A stretch of 64,000 nt of DNA from Mesodorylaimus sp. YZB2_4 (Eukaryota; Nematoda; Enoplea; Dorylaimida; Dorylaimidae). This document shows positions 34,474-47,700 of this stretch, piece by piece. Under the pieces are notes generated by a model. It searched no databases and was not told the origin of the DNA. It worked only from the letters and a program-made list of their open reading frames with translations. The stretch lies in assembly GCA_030248295.1 (NCBI GenBank), contig JASANH010001517.1, positions 124,001 through 188,000 of the forward strand. Reading direction: 5' to 3'. The position numbers were made by a program, and so were the translations under genes. Within the stretch, counting starts at the first letter, position 1, and each line of letters begins with the position of its first letter.

Positions 34474-37400
34474 CTTTGGGGCACTTGCTTTGAGCTAGAA
34501 AACAATGAAGTGTCCTTCACTACGACGACTGCATTTATATTCGCTGCCCCATCAGCAAAATTTGAAAACCTTCCTGAATGAAGTAACTGATATTTACAAG
34601 ACACGCGCTGCCCTCATTGGCATCTGCTTGTTATCTTCATTCCAGTCCAGATTAAGCCGGGCTGACATCATATAGGTCAATTCACAGAACGTGCCTGTGA
34701 GCGCGCCCACTATATTTTTGTTTGATGACCTTATCGAAGCGCTAGGAAGAGGCGACACTTTCGAAAACAGGAATGACAAACTTAAACAGATTATTAGAAT
34801 CCAGCCAAAGCACCGCCCAAACGCGCTGTGAGTCACTGCATTGTGGCGTCTTTGGTATTACAAAACGCTTATTCTGCAGGCAGTCCATTGAAATGGGGGA
34901 TAATCGCAGAGTAAACAAAGCAAAGTGCGAGTGGCGCCATTTTATACGGACCCATACAGTAAGCATAAATATGTTGCGGAACGGGCGTAGCCATTACTTG
35001 CTGAAGCATAAGATGTTTGAACAAGCTTTTAGATTACAAAATAGTTTTTTGTCGATAGAACAATATTCAGGCAAATCTTTGACGTCAATAGTTTTCTTTC
35101 GAATACCGGTTTTCAGTTGCATTTTATCACACAAAAAAAAACAAATTCTGCGGTTATACAGTATATGTATGGCATCTATCAAGATGGTCATGCACGAATC
35201 CCCAAATCGCCTTGACTGTTGCCCTCGCATGTACTATTGTATATTGCACACAAACACCCTGAACAAACCGACATATCTCTCTCTCTTCTCAGCAAAATCT
35301 ACTCTTGAAACCGACCTACAGTAGGCATTGCTCGTGAAATTAGCCTAATCTTCAGGGCATTTTCAAGAAACTGGTGCCGGGCCAGCGCATATCCAGACAC
35401 ACATAGGACACTGTATGAGCCTTCAGTGTAAGCCAGAGTTTTAAATTGGCTCATGAAACTCTCTTCCTTGAGGATCTTGTCTTGGCTGCGGGCACACACA
35501 TACATATTGTATGAGTGAGCATCCTAGTGCAGTATCGTGGGGCGAATACTCCATGGAAGTATATGAGTAGTATATATATTTCCGGCACCAGAGACACACG
35601 GCTGCTTTTCTTGAGAATATTACCTACTTCCTTGAAACCTAGACTGCGCGATAAAATTATAACAGATAAAAGAGTTTTTTTGGTGGGACAATGTTCGAAA
35701 GACCAGCCACAACAATCATCTAATTTTGACATGGTGGAATTTATAACGACATTTCCGTTCCCTTTTTATGTTTCTTGTCCTGGTGCCGAAATCATTGAGA
35801 GAGAAGCTAATATTACCGACAAAACTACACCGTCTGCGGACAATACTAAACCATAGTGACTAATGAAGAGCTTCTGGGAAACAAAGGATAAGTTCTGAGA
35901 ATGACTCACGCTCACTTAGGATTCAACAACAGTTGATAGCTGTTGTAACGTGTTCGTACAGAACGGCTGGCCAGTCTGGGCAAGGAAGGAAAAAAAAATT
36001 AGTAACTTTCCCTGCAAAATTATACTGCCCCACCCGCCTTTGGTTGGACCATCTCAAAATTAGCTAATTGCTGCGGTTAATCACATCTTTTTTAAACCTT
36101 ACTCGAATTATGCGGTGGTTTAAAAAACTCTTGGACCTGTCTTTATACCTTATATGTACGGTATGTATTATCCCGTGTGGCTTGACAGTTTCCGTTTACT
36201 TTTCATTCAGCAGTAACACATCTTTCTTTGTCCAAGTGCCAGGAGTCATACATATGAGTGCACATAAGCTTCCAGTAAGACTTACGTGCAGCTGAAAAAT
36301 CCATTTTTGGAATGATCAGAAAGGCCCAAACGATTTCCCTTGCGACGGCGCCCCAGCTTGTGAAAGGTTTCTTTCATCTGCTCTTGGAAAAAGAAACGCG
36401 CAAAGTACAATTTGTAAGCTTTCCATTAAAGGGCGGGGAGCTCACTGAAAATTAGAAGGGTATCTGAGAGAGTTTTATCATTATCAGAGGCATTGCCATG
36501 GTCGCAGAGCGTTGCGGTGGCGGCCGCGACCAGTTTCTGGGCCAACGGCGAGGCCAACGATGTAAGATGAGCCAGCTGACCGTGAGACTGGTCTGTTAGC
36601 ACAAGGAAAACTGGATAGCGTAGCACGCCGGGTATGTATCATATATCGATCTCGCCATTCCCTATCACCAGCAGTAAGCTATACTTTCATGCCCTGAAAT
36701 TACAATCAAATTGGAATTTATTATCGCACTTTATTCATGTCAAACTTTTAGGTTACATTTCCGATAGCTCGAGCATAGATGGAGGGCAAGCATGCCTCTG
36801 CAAAGCATGCAATAACGTATATTTTCTGTAAGGTACCAAACCAGCAGCGAAGGACGACTGGCGATTTCGTCGAGCAAGTACAGTCTCCGCCTCCCCGCGC
36901 GGCCGTCGCTTCTGTCATTGGTCGAGCCAGCTGTAAGCGAGCAGCGCCTACCCAACGATGCTTATGTACGTAGCTATGCGAGTTGAGCCGGCTCTGTTTT
37001 AGACGTGATGGTCATACTTATTCCGGTGCTGTGCTAACTGCCAGTGAGCGCATTTATTCTTTTTTGAGTCTAGATTACCCTAAACCTTTTTGTCTGCACC
37101 CTCGTATGACTGCCCATTTCAGTTTTGTCCATGGTAGTAGTATAGTGCCTCTGAATCGGGTGAGCGTTGTTGGGAAGAGCTGGTGTACTTGATGAACGGC
37201 GTTGTTATAGAGGCGGTTATAAAGTGGTGTAGTCGAAGTGAAAGTGTTCGTTGACTTAGTGTACATGAACCAGATAACCACAAACAGAGAAGCCCCTGCA
37301 TTCGTACGAAGATGTGTTATTCGAATACAGCGAGCCCGTCAATAAGCAAACACATTTTTTCGAGCGAAAACGCCACTTGTGTGGTGCAGGCTCAGGTTCT

Positions 37401-38100
37401 TATAGCTTCTTGAAATGCGGCCTCAAAAAAGGGCCAATGATTATTTGACGTACTCAGCGACCAGTCCCGACAGCCTATTCAGTAGAGAGTCTAATCGCCG
37501 ACTCAGGGGTGGCTGCTTCAACTCTACTCTTGTCCCCATTTTTTATTTCCTCTACGCGCAGTTTTTTGCATTTGATCGCTACTTGTAAGTTCAAAAAATT
37601 GTTTCATCTCCGGACCTGTAGTTAGCAAAATAATTCGTGCGGGCTCAGCAAGCGCCACTCTACAGTCTGTTTGTAAAGTGTATGAGGGGGTTCTTGAATA
37701 TCTAGGCGTGCCTGCATCCTGACTGCCAGGAAAGGTCATCTTCGCTAGTACAAGGCATTTTAGTTTGATATAGACAAAATTAAAGAATGTCTGATTTCTC
37801 CAAATTATGGCAGGCTACACACTGTACCTGGACACGAGGGTCGCAGGCTAGCGCGCCCATAAGTGCCATAGGACTGCTAACAGCGGCATCTCGAATCGTA
37901 CGTCAGTGAGTCATCAAATTGTACAGAACTTAGTTTAGGCCATCTGTTATATCTTCCTCTATAACAGATGTTCAGGCCGTGGGCCATATTTCTGGCAAAG
38001 TTGTTGATCACGGCGCTGATGGCGGCTTGGCTAATCGATACAGAATGTAAGTTCTCCTGGATTAGTTTGACATGCGTTGACATTTTATGATTTTCCTCAG
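34474..38100. other. Largely unassigned; possible exons on the minus strand
   Basis: Candidate coding pieces on the minus strand are 36,426-36,626 ('RYPVFLVLTDQSHGQ', VWA-like in tone), 37,560-37,720 ('ARIILLTTGPEMKQFF') and 37,920-38,104 ('HVKLIQENLHSVSISQAAIS', then an AVSSPMALMGALACDPRVQ segment in a second frame). They may belong to one spliced gene but I could not join them in phase. An 11-bp perfect hairpin sits at 37,940-37,969 inside the last piece. Confidence 0.3.
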
Positions 38101-38366
38101 GCAAGAGAACGTTCTGGGAGAGCGGCGGTGCAGTTTTTTACAACGGAATGTGCTATAAGATACAGCCCCAAGTGAACACCTGGGTTGCTACTCAACGCGA
38201 TATACTCCCTTTCGGGGCGCCTCCAATGTACCTGACTGGGCGAATAGCCTATTATAAGGACATGCCGATGATCGATACAATCGTAGGAAGCTTTTCACAA
38301 CAGCCCGAAAGTAAGATATGGATCGGCGCTCGGGCGATGACAGGAGGAACAAGACTGTCAGAATAG
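38101..38366 (+). CDS. C-type-lectin-like domain fragment
   Basis: An exon-like frame follows an acceptor, TTTTCCTCAG, at 38,091-38,100. It reads GGAVFYNGMCYKIQP, then W-VATQRDI, a hydrophobic core ('PMIDTIVGSF') and KIWIGARAMTGG, the spacing and WIGA motif typical of C-type lectin folds. A stop follows at 38,364-38,366. The donor-like GTGAGT at about 38,386 lies just beyond the stop, so the frame is probably broken or the boundary differs. It may once have headed the Ser/Thr-rich region downstream. Confidence 0.45.
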
Positions 38367-38673
38367 AACCTGAGCTTCAACTGATGGTGAGTATAAAGGG
38401 CTATGAACAGAGGCTTCACTGTAGTCTGCACCGGATCTCTCTCGCCTGCAACATGCCCTGGAACTAATACAAACACCGACTGCGGTCCAGGAGTTTGTGA
38501 CATAATGGTATCCTCAACCACCTCGCCGTCATAGTCTTCTGCTTCTTCTTCTGTTCTTACAACTTCCTCAACCTCCCTAACCTTGAAGCTAACTCCTGTT
38601 TATACGACTTTTTCAAAGTCATCCACCTAAACGTCATCAGCATCTGCAATACCGTCATCCCGCTCCTCAAATA

Positions 38674-41296
38674 TTGGATCCCCTCCTGTGCCTGCAAGTT
38701 TCTCACCGTTATCTTCAATGCCAATCACTTCATTCTCCTCATTCTGGGCGTCATTTTTTGTTTCTACTTCTTCAAAGACGTTTTGTACCCTCAACAACAT
38801 CGTTTACCTCGCCCAGAACATCATCTACAACCCCATCAACGTCGCCAGCATCTGTAGTATCGTCCTCCGCCTATACAACGAGAAAGTCTTCGTCTGCATC
38901 TAGAATTTTCTTACCCTCATCTTCATGAACAATGACCACCTTTCCCACCTCAGCCATACCTTCGCCCAGCGTCTCTTCAACTAATTCAATATCATCTTCA
39001 TCCACACTCATAACATCGCCTTAAATTTACAAAACTCCCTTAACCTCGTCTGCATCCACAACCACCTCAGGAATAATGCCATCAACAACCCCCTCAACGT
39101 CACCAGCATCTGCGCCATCGTCGGCATCCTCTTCAACCGTAACGTCACCTTCTGCTTCTGCAACCTTCTTTAACTTCGAGCTCAACCAAAAGATAGCCGT
39201 CGGCGTCTTTGACTTCATCGACAGCATCTTTATCAATGTCGACGTCAGCCCTAGTCACCAGCAGTAGCTCACGACTGTCGAGCCGAAGTACCACAATACC
39301 AGTATTGGTTTTGGGGATGCCATCGACTATTCCCCGATCCTCAATGACAAGCTCCCCAACCACTGTGAGGTCAAGCAGTACGTCAACAGTCATCAACACG
39401 AGCACATCGTCCTCCATGCAATCTGCAAGTGAATCTACGACAGAAACGACGGCTGCCCCCTCCCCATCCACTGAGAGAGAAGCTGTGTCGTCCCCCCCCC
39501 CCCCACAGAGTCGTTCAGTCCTGCAGTAACTCATCCATCCTCAAAGACTCTCATCACTGACACTACAGCCAGTTCAACAATTGACCTGTGCAGAGCTGCT
39601 GGCATTTTGTGCTCGATCACCAGCGCAGCCCTTCTGACCCAACAGACGGAATATGCGGCCAGCTCATCAACTAAGAGAGGTACATCGATGGCTCTTTCAC
39701 CAACCAGTTCAGCCTTCAAAATTTTTTTCAGTAGCTCTTTGCTTCGCATTCTTTCCACCAAAATACGGACTGCTCAAGAGTCTTCGTCCGAATGGCTGGA
39801 ATCATCGTGGTATGGTCCATCTTTGGCGATGACGCCATCATCCTTTTTTAAACCGAGTCCCTTAACGGTGAGTATTCTGTCAGTTTCGACTATTATCCCT
39901 CCACCATCACCAACATCGGCAAATCAGGTGTCTGGGACGTCGACCTCCGCACCAGAATCAAGCAGATCATCATTGCATGCAGTCTATGCTACCACCACTG
40001 CACCTACTCCTACTGTTTACTCAACTACATTGCTAAGCACAAAAGGCAGTACTAGTCTGTCTAGTGCACCAGTAAATACGACCACAACGCAGTCTTTGAC
40101 CACTCACGGTCAGTCCAGCTGGACAACCACTGGAGCAGATGCAAGATATACCAACGAAGCGACGAGTCTTGAACCCGCTTCTTCCGTGGCACAAACGACG
40201 TCTGACTTCTCCTCGACGGGAGTCCAATTTCAACAAACCACTATTTATGCTTCGAACACCCCACCCACGCGAGTGCCCATCACAAACAGCAGCATTTTCA
40301 AATTGGCAACAGAGTCTGCCGCTGTCGCAATTAGCCCTCATGCCTTGCACCTGGAGATCAACTCATCATTCAGCAGTTTCACTGCAATCGCAACTTCCAG
40401 CTTTGATGGAATAGCATCCATCGCAGCTGCAACCGAGATGTTAGCATCCACTAACATCCAAACAACGACGAAGGGCAGTTCTCAATCTACCATCCTAGGC
40501 CCTCGTTTATCCCAGCCGGCTCCCGTTTCGTGCTCACTTTGCGAGCACGGCCCCCGAAATAATGACTCCTAGCACTAGCACTAGGAGTCACACATCCCCA
40601 GAGGTAACATGGCAATCTAAAGCCCCTCCTTCACCTTTCAAAAGCAGCACGAAAAGGGTAACATCTGGCATCACCAATGTTCTCGAAAGTACCGACGCTT
40701 CGTCAACCATTGATACAAACGTGCCAGCATCCGAGGATGCGCATTTATCCAGTACCATTGCCGCCGCACAAGCAATAAGGACTTTGACTTTCTCTCCTAA
40801 TCCCCCATCGACGGGAAAAGGCACTAGTCTGGAGGCACTGGTTCTGCCATCCACATCCAGCTTGGAATAGCCAGCCTCGTCAGCAAACCCCACAGTCAGC
40901 TGCACTAGTATTATCCTTTCGAAACTTACACCTGAAAATGAGCATGTGGCATCAAGTAGAGCAAGTCCACATCCGGTTCCAGTTCTAGAACCAACACAAA
41001 CTTTGTCAACTGTATCTTTTACATCTTTTGACGCATCCGTTTTTTTCGCCGCTAGTTCTGGCTCACATTCAGTTTCTCCTACAGTGTTACAGACTTATGC
41101 GACAGAATCTTCTGGTGCAGAAGAAAATTTGTGCAACCCCTCAGCTGCTGCCTCCTGCTTACAGTCTCCTCCTATTACAAACAGCGGAGGCATATTGTCG
41201 CACTCAGTCACCAGCCAGCAAAAAGTGGATTGCAACATTGAAAAAGCTTTGACGTTAAGGGGTGACGTCAAAATTATATGTCCAAATCAGGCGTAG
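38674..41296 (+). pseudogene. Ser/Thr/Pro-rich mucin-like reading frame, disrupted
   Basis: The plus-strand frames 38,674-39,267, 39,209-39,529, 39,607-40,572, 40,562-40,870 and 40,946-41,296 are all strongly Ser/Thr/Pro-rich (for example 'TTTTQSLTTHGQSSWTTTG'), typical of heavily O-glycosylated extracellular stalks. Two related units (TTPSTSTPASVVSS-like and STTPSTSPASAPSSASS) suggest an old internal repeat. The frame is broken by stops near 38,926, 39,020 and 40,868, by a shift at a 13-nt C-run (39,492-39,504), and again near 40,565 at a 10-bp hairpin. The last piece has spaced cysteines (ENLCNPSAAASCLQS). Either it is decayed or the assembly has indels. Confidence 0.5.
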
Positions 41297-42535
41297 TTGA
41301 CCTCCAATTGGACGTCCAATTGGTGTGATTTTAGCGGTGTGTTAAAAGTCTAGCGAACCACGCTGGATGTTAGCGTTTTACATCAGACGTCGTGAGACGT
41401 CCAATGTTTGCTGTTTGATTCAAATCCTCCATTTGTTTCTGCTCTGGATTGGACGTCAAGCAAGGTTTATTCGACATAGGTTTGACTGTAGTGGGCGCTC
41501 GCCGTTTATGTGACGCTTCCTTTTGTATCAAGAAAAGGCAGGTGCAGCTCAGAAAACTGTAAACATGCTTGAATGAAGAGGGCATAAAGCTCCATGTCCG
41601 CACGTTACGTTTCCCAAAGTAAAAGGATTTTTAATCATACTCAGTCCAACGTTAGGACAAAGTGCAGTGTTTTTTTGGCGATTTCACTCTTTAATTTTTG
41701 TTATTCTGAAGTTCTATGGCATCGGACCAACGCCGTCATCATCGTGCTATTCACAAGCGATACTGTTTAAACGAATTTTTCGGACGGCTATCATATTCTA
41801 GATTCGAAGAAAGCCTCGACGAAGGTCGAGGGCTCTGATCTAGCGGAGGGCGTTGCTATTACTTTAAGGTTGGAAAGACAATAAGGTTTACGATGGTAAA
41901 ATTACTACTTTCAGTGATAGCCCCACAGATTTGAAAATTCTGCTGCAAAGTTTGGTTCGAGCCAAAGATTCTTCAGCCACTGTAGTTAGGAGCACCAGTC
42001 AGGGACGGATTTCCTCCTCGGAGAAAGAGAGGCGCCTACCAGATATGAGAAAAGCCATTGCGCAAACTCTTTTATTATTTTGGTATAATTCTGTGGTCAC
42101 TTTATCATCGCTATGATACAATGAGTGCATAAAAAGTATAAATCGCTGTAGCCATAGAAGACAAATATTTAAAAAACCAGATGGATGCAAAACACGATTA
42201 TGCTTTTTTCGATCAGCATCAGACAAGAAAGTATAGGCTGGGCTTTCCCCACCGGATGGTTCTGAAAGTTTGCTTTCCAAGCTACTAAACCTAACCCATA
42301 TACTCGTCTGGATGTTTTAAGTTCGACAAGGCAATACCTTGTTAGACATCCCAAAACGAAAAGAAATGGCATGGACTCTCTGTATGTGGCATTGGCTTGG
42401 AAAATAAGGATTTCCACGCAGAAACTCCATAGCAGCCATGGCGCGAGCAGGGCGACTGCAACAGTAATCACATGTTTTCTCCGAACATTTCTTTACAACA
42501 AGGCAATCAATACGACGGTCAAAATGCTTTACAGC
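41297..42535. other. Intergenic between the mucin-like region and the palindrome; no clear gene
   Basis: A minus-strand frame at 42,169-42,471 is hydrophobic at its start (VALLAPWLLWSFCVEILIF) but I see no credible exon structure. Nothing else was noted. Confidence 0.35.
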
Positions 42536-42539
42536 GAAT

Positions 42540-43548
42540 TAGACTTCCTCATGAACACTCTTGTTTTCCCGAATAACAGCCGCAAAACTGTTTAAAACAG
42601 CCTTGACGTGACTATGGTCAGAAAAAGGCGTTGTAGCGGAGAGACAGGACTGAAAAGTGGCTTGAACTGGGATGCCACAGTAACTCGCTCGATTCCAGTG
42701 GGTGCAAAGAGTACATGGCATTGCCGTACATCTGGGCTTCTTTTTTCTTTCTTTGTTCTGCAGGGAGGCTCTGCCTTGACGGTGGTTGAGTTTCATCAGT
42801 GAGACACGATGACAATGTGACGCCAGTCAGAGCGTGGGTGATAGGGCTCCAAGCATCTTCGATTGGGTTAAGAGCGGACTGGCCTGGGCAATACGAAACG
42901 ATCAATAATGCATCCAGGCTTAACTGCAAAAATAACCTGACGAAAAACAGGACAATCCGAAACAGAATTGGAACTGTAGTCAGGACCGCTGTCTCTGATT
43001 CAAATCATAATAGATTTTTCAGGAAGAAGATAAATGGGTGCAATAGCACTCAGATCATTGATGTGAGGTTCGAAAGTCGAATCTTGGAATCCTTGAGCTC
43101 GGGATACAATATGCAGTGGGCCAGACTGTGGCAGTTTATACTTTTCTCTGCCGCAAACGTCCTTGAGCTTGAGTGAATCATCGTAATGTGGAATGTTCAT
43201 GTAGCCGGCAGGTGTGATTTTATATCCTTAAGGTAAATCGTGATCTCGATAATTTGGTGCATCATTCGCAGGGAAATGTTTCCTTATTTTTATCCGTCGG
43301 TCAGTAGCAACGACACCAACGTGACCTTTATTTTTGTTGTCACATGAAAAAACGCAGCAAGAGCTAGATAAGTGAGCAGCAAATTCTCTAGCGAGCCGAA
43401 CCCGAGTGATGTAATAATGCCCATCAGGATCATCTGATCGCAGCGTATTAGATTTTGCTGGGACCTTTGCCTTAATTAGCCCCCTGTAATATGAAGACGC
43501 CCGATCGCACTTGTTCGGCGCTTCCATTAGGCGTTGCACAGTACTCAA
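42540..43548 (-). pseudogene. DDE-type transposase remnant (left-arm copy)
   Basis: This is the minus-strand equivalent of the right-arm transposase. It reads 'EAPNKCDRASSYYRGLIKAK' and CVFSCDNKNKGHVG, then meets a stop at about 43,228 (where the right arm has Gln). It resumes with GYMNIPHYDDSLKLK, and ends with SALNPIEDAWSPITHALTGV in a third frame. NPIED replaces the NPIEH of the right arm. Several stops and shifts make it inactive. Confidence 0.75.
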
Positions 43549-44795
43549 TTAAATCTGGCGGAGGTTGCCCACTGACTGCAATAAATGCTTACGAATTACG
43601 GAAATACCAACCCCGCAGTAACCGACTTCCGACTTTGCCTATTATTGTCTTTGTTGTGAATGTCGCCAAGTTTTGTTTGTTGAGAAGGTATACTAACCGT
43701 CACAGGAGAACTATGTCTTCACTCATTGCGGGAGCTAGTGTGCGGATGTTTTTTGTATTGAGAATTACGCGTTGTACAGTGGTATTCGAATAGTTAAGAT
43801 GCATGTAGATAAAGCAGCTTAGCTGAGAGGGTGAGATCAAACAGGAGATAGCAGTTCCAAGATTGGTGCCAGTTTCATTTCTATTCGCTTATATTGCTTG
43901 GTTTCCCAAGGTCACAAAAAAGAAGGAAGACGAACAAGCGAAAAAAAATGTGATGAATCGATCAAATTTGAATTTGGCGGTTTTTGTGCTTAAAATAAAT
44001 GCTACTAGAAAAAAATGCTGAAAAAAAAAATGGAAACTTGTTTCCTGTTTAATTCCGTAATGGACAAAAAATGTAAGGGATGCGCTGAGTAAATTAAAAC
44101 GGATTGTTGACACCTTGGTTCCATCACGTACCTGTGGGATTAATCTTCGCGTTCACGTGTTTTACTAATTGTAAGCTTCTTTTTCGTGAGTTCCTCCAAG
44201 AATTTTGAGAAAAATCAGTTGCTTTATACATACGTACGGTCAGAAATGTAGAAATGGCTTCGAATCTTGTCAAGTTGAGGGGTGACTGATCACCATTCAT
44301 AATAATTATTATTTCGTTGTCACACCCCAGATTCCCAAAATGTCGATTTCCAGGGCGGATGCCACATGGATTCCACACTAAAAAACCTACGGCTCCACAT
44401 GGTTTCCAAAATGGAAGCCATGTGGAATCCATATGGCACCTCTCAGGTTTGCAACCTCTTAGTTTTTCCGAGTTTGGGTCCAAGTTTTCCTTTTTTCCCT
44501 GATTTATACCCGGGTTTTCCATGCACTTCTCGGGTTCCCTGACGTTTCCAGGCTCTCCCAGTTTTCCAGCCTTTTGTGACCCCTGAGAACTTACTCCTGG
44601 GTTGATTTCGAATAGGCTAAACTTGAGAACGAAGAAAGAAAGTCCTTCCAAAACTGGGCACGCTTCGTAGCCGTCTGAAAATACCCGTACCTATGGTCAG
44701 CTTAGGAGACTTAAAAAAACTCAACTTCCTAAAGGCCAAAACGAAACTTTGCCCAAAAAATTTTGGACGACGACACAGCTAATAATCGTTGGAGT

Positions 44796-44870
44796 CGGAG
44801 TTTTTGTCCCGCCGACTTCGGTCGGCCGCCTACCTCCTACGCCTGCCAGGCTTGGTTACAATTGCTCTGG
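44796..44870 (-). mobile_element. SINE-like fragment inside the left arm
   Basis: The reverse complement matches CCTGGCAGGCGTAGGAGG and the flanking parts of the 4,505-4,960 element. The mirror copy is at 50,523-50,597. Confidence 0.6.
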
Positions 44871-46729
44871 TGTTCTAAAAGCAGTGTCGCTAAGGGCTTG
44901 CACAAACATACCTCTAATCCTGTCCGCCAAGCATATACAGATAATGGCCGACCGGCCAGCAGTGGTCAGCACCTGGTCTTGTGAAATTTTTGAATTCTGC
45001 TAGAGTTTTTGGGTTTTTGAGGAAAACCCTGCCAAGTCCGAGCGTTGGAAGCTTGAACGCGAAGCCTGAAACCTGAAAAACTAGTTCGGAAAGAGTCCCG
45101 CGTGGTTTTCTCAACGCTCGGGTTCCTTACTACACACAAATTCGAAAATTCGCGGGACTTCTGGCGCTGATCACTGCTGACCAGTTGGCCTTCGGAACAA
45201 ATTACAATTTTTGGTTTTGCAATGTTCGACTTCACTGTTGGCGATTCCCTTGTCAGTCATAAGGACGGAGCTTACTCTGACGAGCAATCATGATAGTTAT
45301 CCGTAATAAATTACGTACATTGGCCCCAAATCGTTGTCATTATAATTTTCTCACCAAAATGGCGTATCACTGTTTTTAGACAATTCGACTGGCAACAAAA
45401 CCTACTAAATTCACGACAAGAACTAGAACTCAAATCGTAAGCCTAACCCTCGCAGTAGGAACTGACAAAAAAATTTTCCTGGGCTGTTTAACGTTAAAAA
45501 ATGTCTTCTACCATTCCGGTTCTTTGTTCGAGCATGCGTTAGATCTTTGACCTACTTAGCTTCGGATGACCTCTGGATAATTTGAGGATACGGGGAACAT
45601 CAGCTGCACTAATAAAGGCTAAACTCATTCTAACTGAACCATTCTTTTGATAAATTAAATACGTTATTTTTTAAAAAGGAGCTACCAATATTCATCAGCA
45701 TACATACATTCCATTTATCGAGTGCTAGGCATTCAAAACTGCACAACCGTGTGTTCGGAAACTTGCTGTGCCATTTCCAAGAAAGTCTCGCGAAGCTGCA
45801 CATTCGTCAAAATTCCAGCCTAGCAGAGGATTGCAACATTGAGGGCCCTGTCCTGTAAATAATAGGCTTCCCAACACAGTCCTAGACATATCTAATATGC
45901 AAGAGCAGGGGTGAGTATACTAGCAGCCGCCTACTCAAGCCGGTATCATAAATGAGGCTAGTTGTTATGGTAATCACCTGTTGTCATAGCTAGTTGTAGT
46001 TGTTATTGCATCTTGCTTGTGAACCTCGACCTTCGGCCATTTTTCCTCGAGGTCTGGGTCGAGGTCGAGTCCTCGGCCTCGGCCGACCAGTATGTAGTTG
46101 ATCGTCAGCCGAATCGCGGTGGTCGCCCTCCGCCTGATGATGACGGCGATGGGAGCAACAACGGGGATGAAGGTCCATTCCGCATACCTCAGGGCCGGGG
46201 TCGAGGAAGGGCTTATAGCCGTTGGAATGCTGGCAACCAGCATATATTGTGAAGTATATTTAGGGCCAGGAAATTCAAAACTACCCGCTGGCAACTCGAA
46301 GATCCAGCAATCAAAATCACACAGTGAAAAATGAAATGACTGAAGGCTTGACATTTTTTAATTATAGGCCGGGATACGTAGGACGTCGAAGCGGAGCTGA
46401 AAGTCAAATTGTATCAGCCGCTTTGAAATTTGCCCGCAATTTGTCGACGAATAAATCGGTTAAAAGGAAACGAAGGCGCGAATATGATTCGCCAGGCAAC
46501 GATTTCGTCAATTGCGATTCAGTTCCAGTAAACCCCATTCATTATGGATTTACGAAATGCTCATATGGACGGTAAGTGGATGGGACTTGTTTGACCGTAC
46601 CTCGGGTCCAAGAATGCACATTTCAACAGCAGCGCATCACTCGTCACATCAGCAACACATCACTTGTCACCCTTCGGCGCCTTGGGTTTCGCGCGGGGTT
46701 TTCAGGTCGGGGGTTCGTTCGCAGGTCGG

Positions 46730-46965
46730 GCATGTAGTTGGCCTTGCGGTGGATTGATCGGGGAGCGAGAACGGGGATGCGTTCGCTGCTGTACGAGGTG
46801 TTCGCTGAGTCGAATTCGATCGTGCGTGTTCTTGGCTGCTGGCCCTTGATGTTCTTGGCCTCGCTGGCCTTGCGGTGGATCGATTCGGGAGCGAGATCGG
46901 GGAGGCTCTGGCTGCTGCACGAGGTGTTCGCCGAGTCGAATTCGTTCGCGCGTGTTCTCCACAGG
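46730..46965. repeat. Two-copy tandem repeat (about 126-bp unit) in the palindrome spacer
   Basis: 'TTGGCCTTGCGGTGGAT' to CGTGTTCTTGGC (46,737-46,850) repeats from about 46,863 to 46,965 with about 10-15% differences. A minus-strand frame from an ATG at 47,008 crosses it (113 aa, Arg/Ser/Thr/Pro-rich, 'EHARTNSTRRTPR' then 'EHARSNSTQRTPR'). It could be a low-complexity protein but nothing else supports that. Confidence 0.6.
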
Positions 46966-47424
46966 TCCTGAACGAACTTTTCTCTCCCTCTAGCTTTTTG
47001 TCATCCATTTTCTTGAAGGCAACCGTACAGCACGGCCTTTGTATCGCGTGTGAGCAAGAGTTAAACGAGTGTGCACAGGAAATTGCGATGTAAAGAATGA
47101 TCAGATTACAGCATTGTAAAGAGCTGACTTGCTTGCCATAGATAGCTGGCCACTGCTACCTACTATTTGGCTCTTATCTTCAGAATAGGTAATTGCCTTG
47201 CCATCGGGTTCATTCGTCGAATTCCAGTCTGATTGTATGTTCTCTGTAGCTGACAACTGATTTTTTGTACTGGTAGTTACGCTACTGTCTCCACCGGTAA
47301 TTATTGGAAGATTTTGCGAGGGAAACGACGTGCACGCCAAGCGAATGCGTTGAAAGAATTCTACTTACGCCATATTTACAGTATGACTGAGAGATCAAAT
47401 AAAACTCCCTTAAAATCGTTGGGG

Positions 47425-47700
47425 CTGGCGACATGGCGGGCCATTTTGGTTGCTTGTAAAAATTGAATTTTTAAATTTCAATTTTCCCGCGAAAATTTTA
47501 AATTTAAGGAGTTTGTGCCTTCCAAGGCAATCATTGGGTCTTTTTTAACACAGAAAAAAATTTTTTTTCGGGGGTTAGGGTGTGGGCCAAAAATAGCAAA
47601 GGTATACCTGCTCACCCTTGCCGGACGGGACAGGGTTGTCTAAAAACTGGGAAGGATCCCCCTTCAAAAAATTTTTCAAAATTTTTCCAATATCATGCTT
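47425..47700. repeat. Inverted copy of the 3.2-3.8 kb dispersed repeat
   Basis: GGCGGGCCATTTTGG, 'GCCTTCCAAGGCAA', CATTGGGTCTTTTTT, 'CACCCTTGCCGGACGGGACA' and AAATTTTTCAAAATTTTTCC are the reverse complements of blocks at 3,205-3,760, in reverse order. Confidence 0.7.

Larger units (their letters stand above)
42536..46578 (+). repeat. Left arm of a giant inverted repeat (about 4.04 kb)
   Basis: The arm is the near-perfect reverse complement of 48,816-52,857; positions sum to about 95,393 throughout, so there is almost no length difference. The outer junction is at GAATTAGACTTCC and the inner one at CCATATG/GACGGTAAGTG. It contains a decayed transposase (42,540-43,548), a SINE fragment (44,796-44,870), and a nested palindrome around 44,360-44,440 (CCACATGGATTCCACA paired with its near reverse complement). 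Several frames repeat in both arms. Confidence 0.95.

Noticed and set aside
39027..39534. Acidic minus-strand frames opposite the mucin-like region
   Set aside because: Their Asp/Glu/Val bias is the complement of Ser/Thr-rich codons on the plus strand. They have no domain and no splice structure, so they are treated as shadows.
43491..43793. 100-aa frame present in both palindrome arms (also 51,598-51,900)
   Set aside because: Presence in both arms reflects duplication, not conservation; it is antisense to the transposase start and has no recognised domain.
44124..44651. 175-aa frame in both arms (also 50,741-51,268)
   Set aside because: It crosses the nested palindrome and a dispersed repeat, with no domain or start context; kept only as part of the arms.
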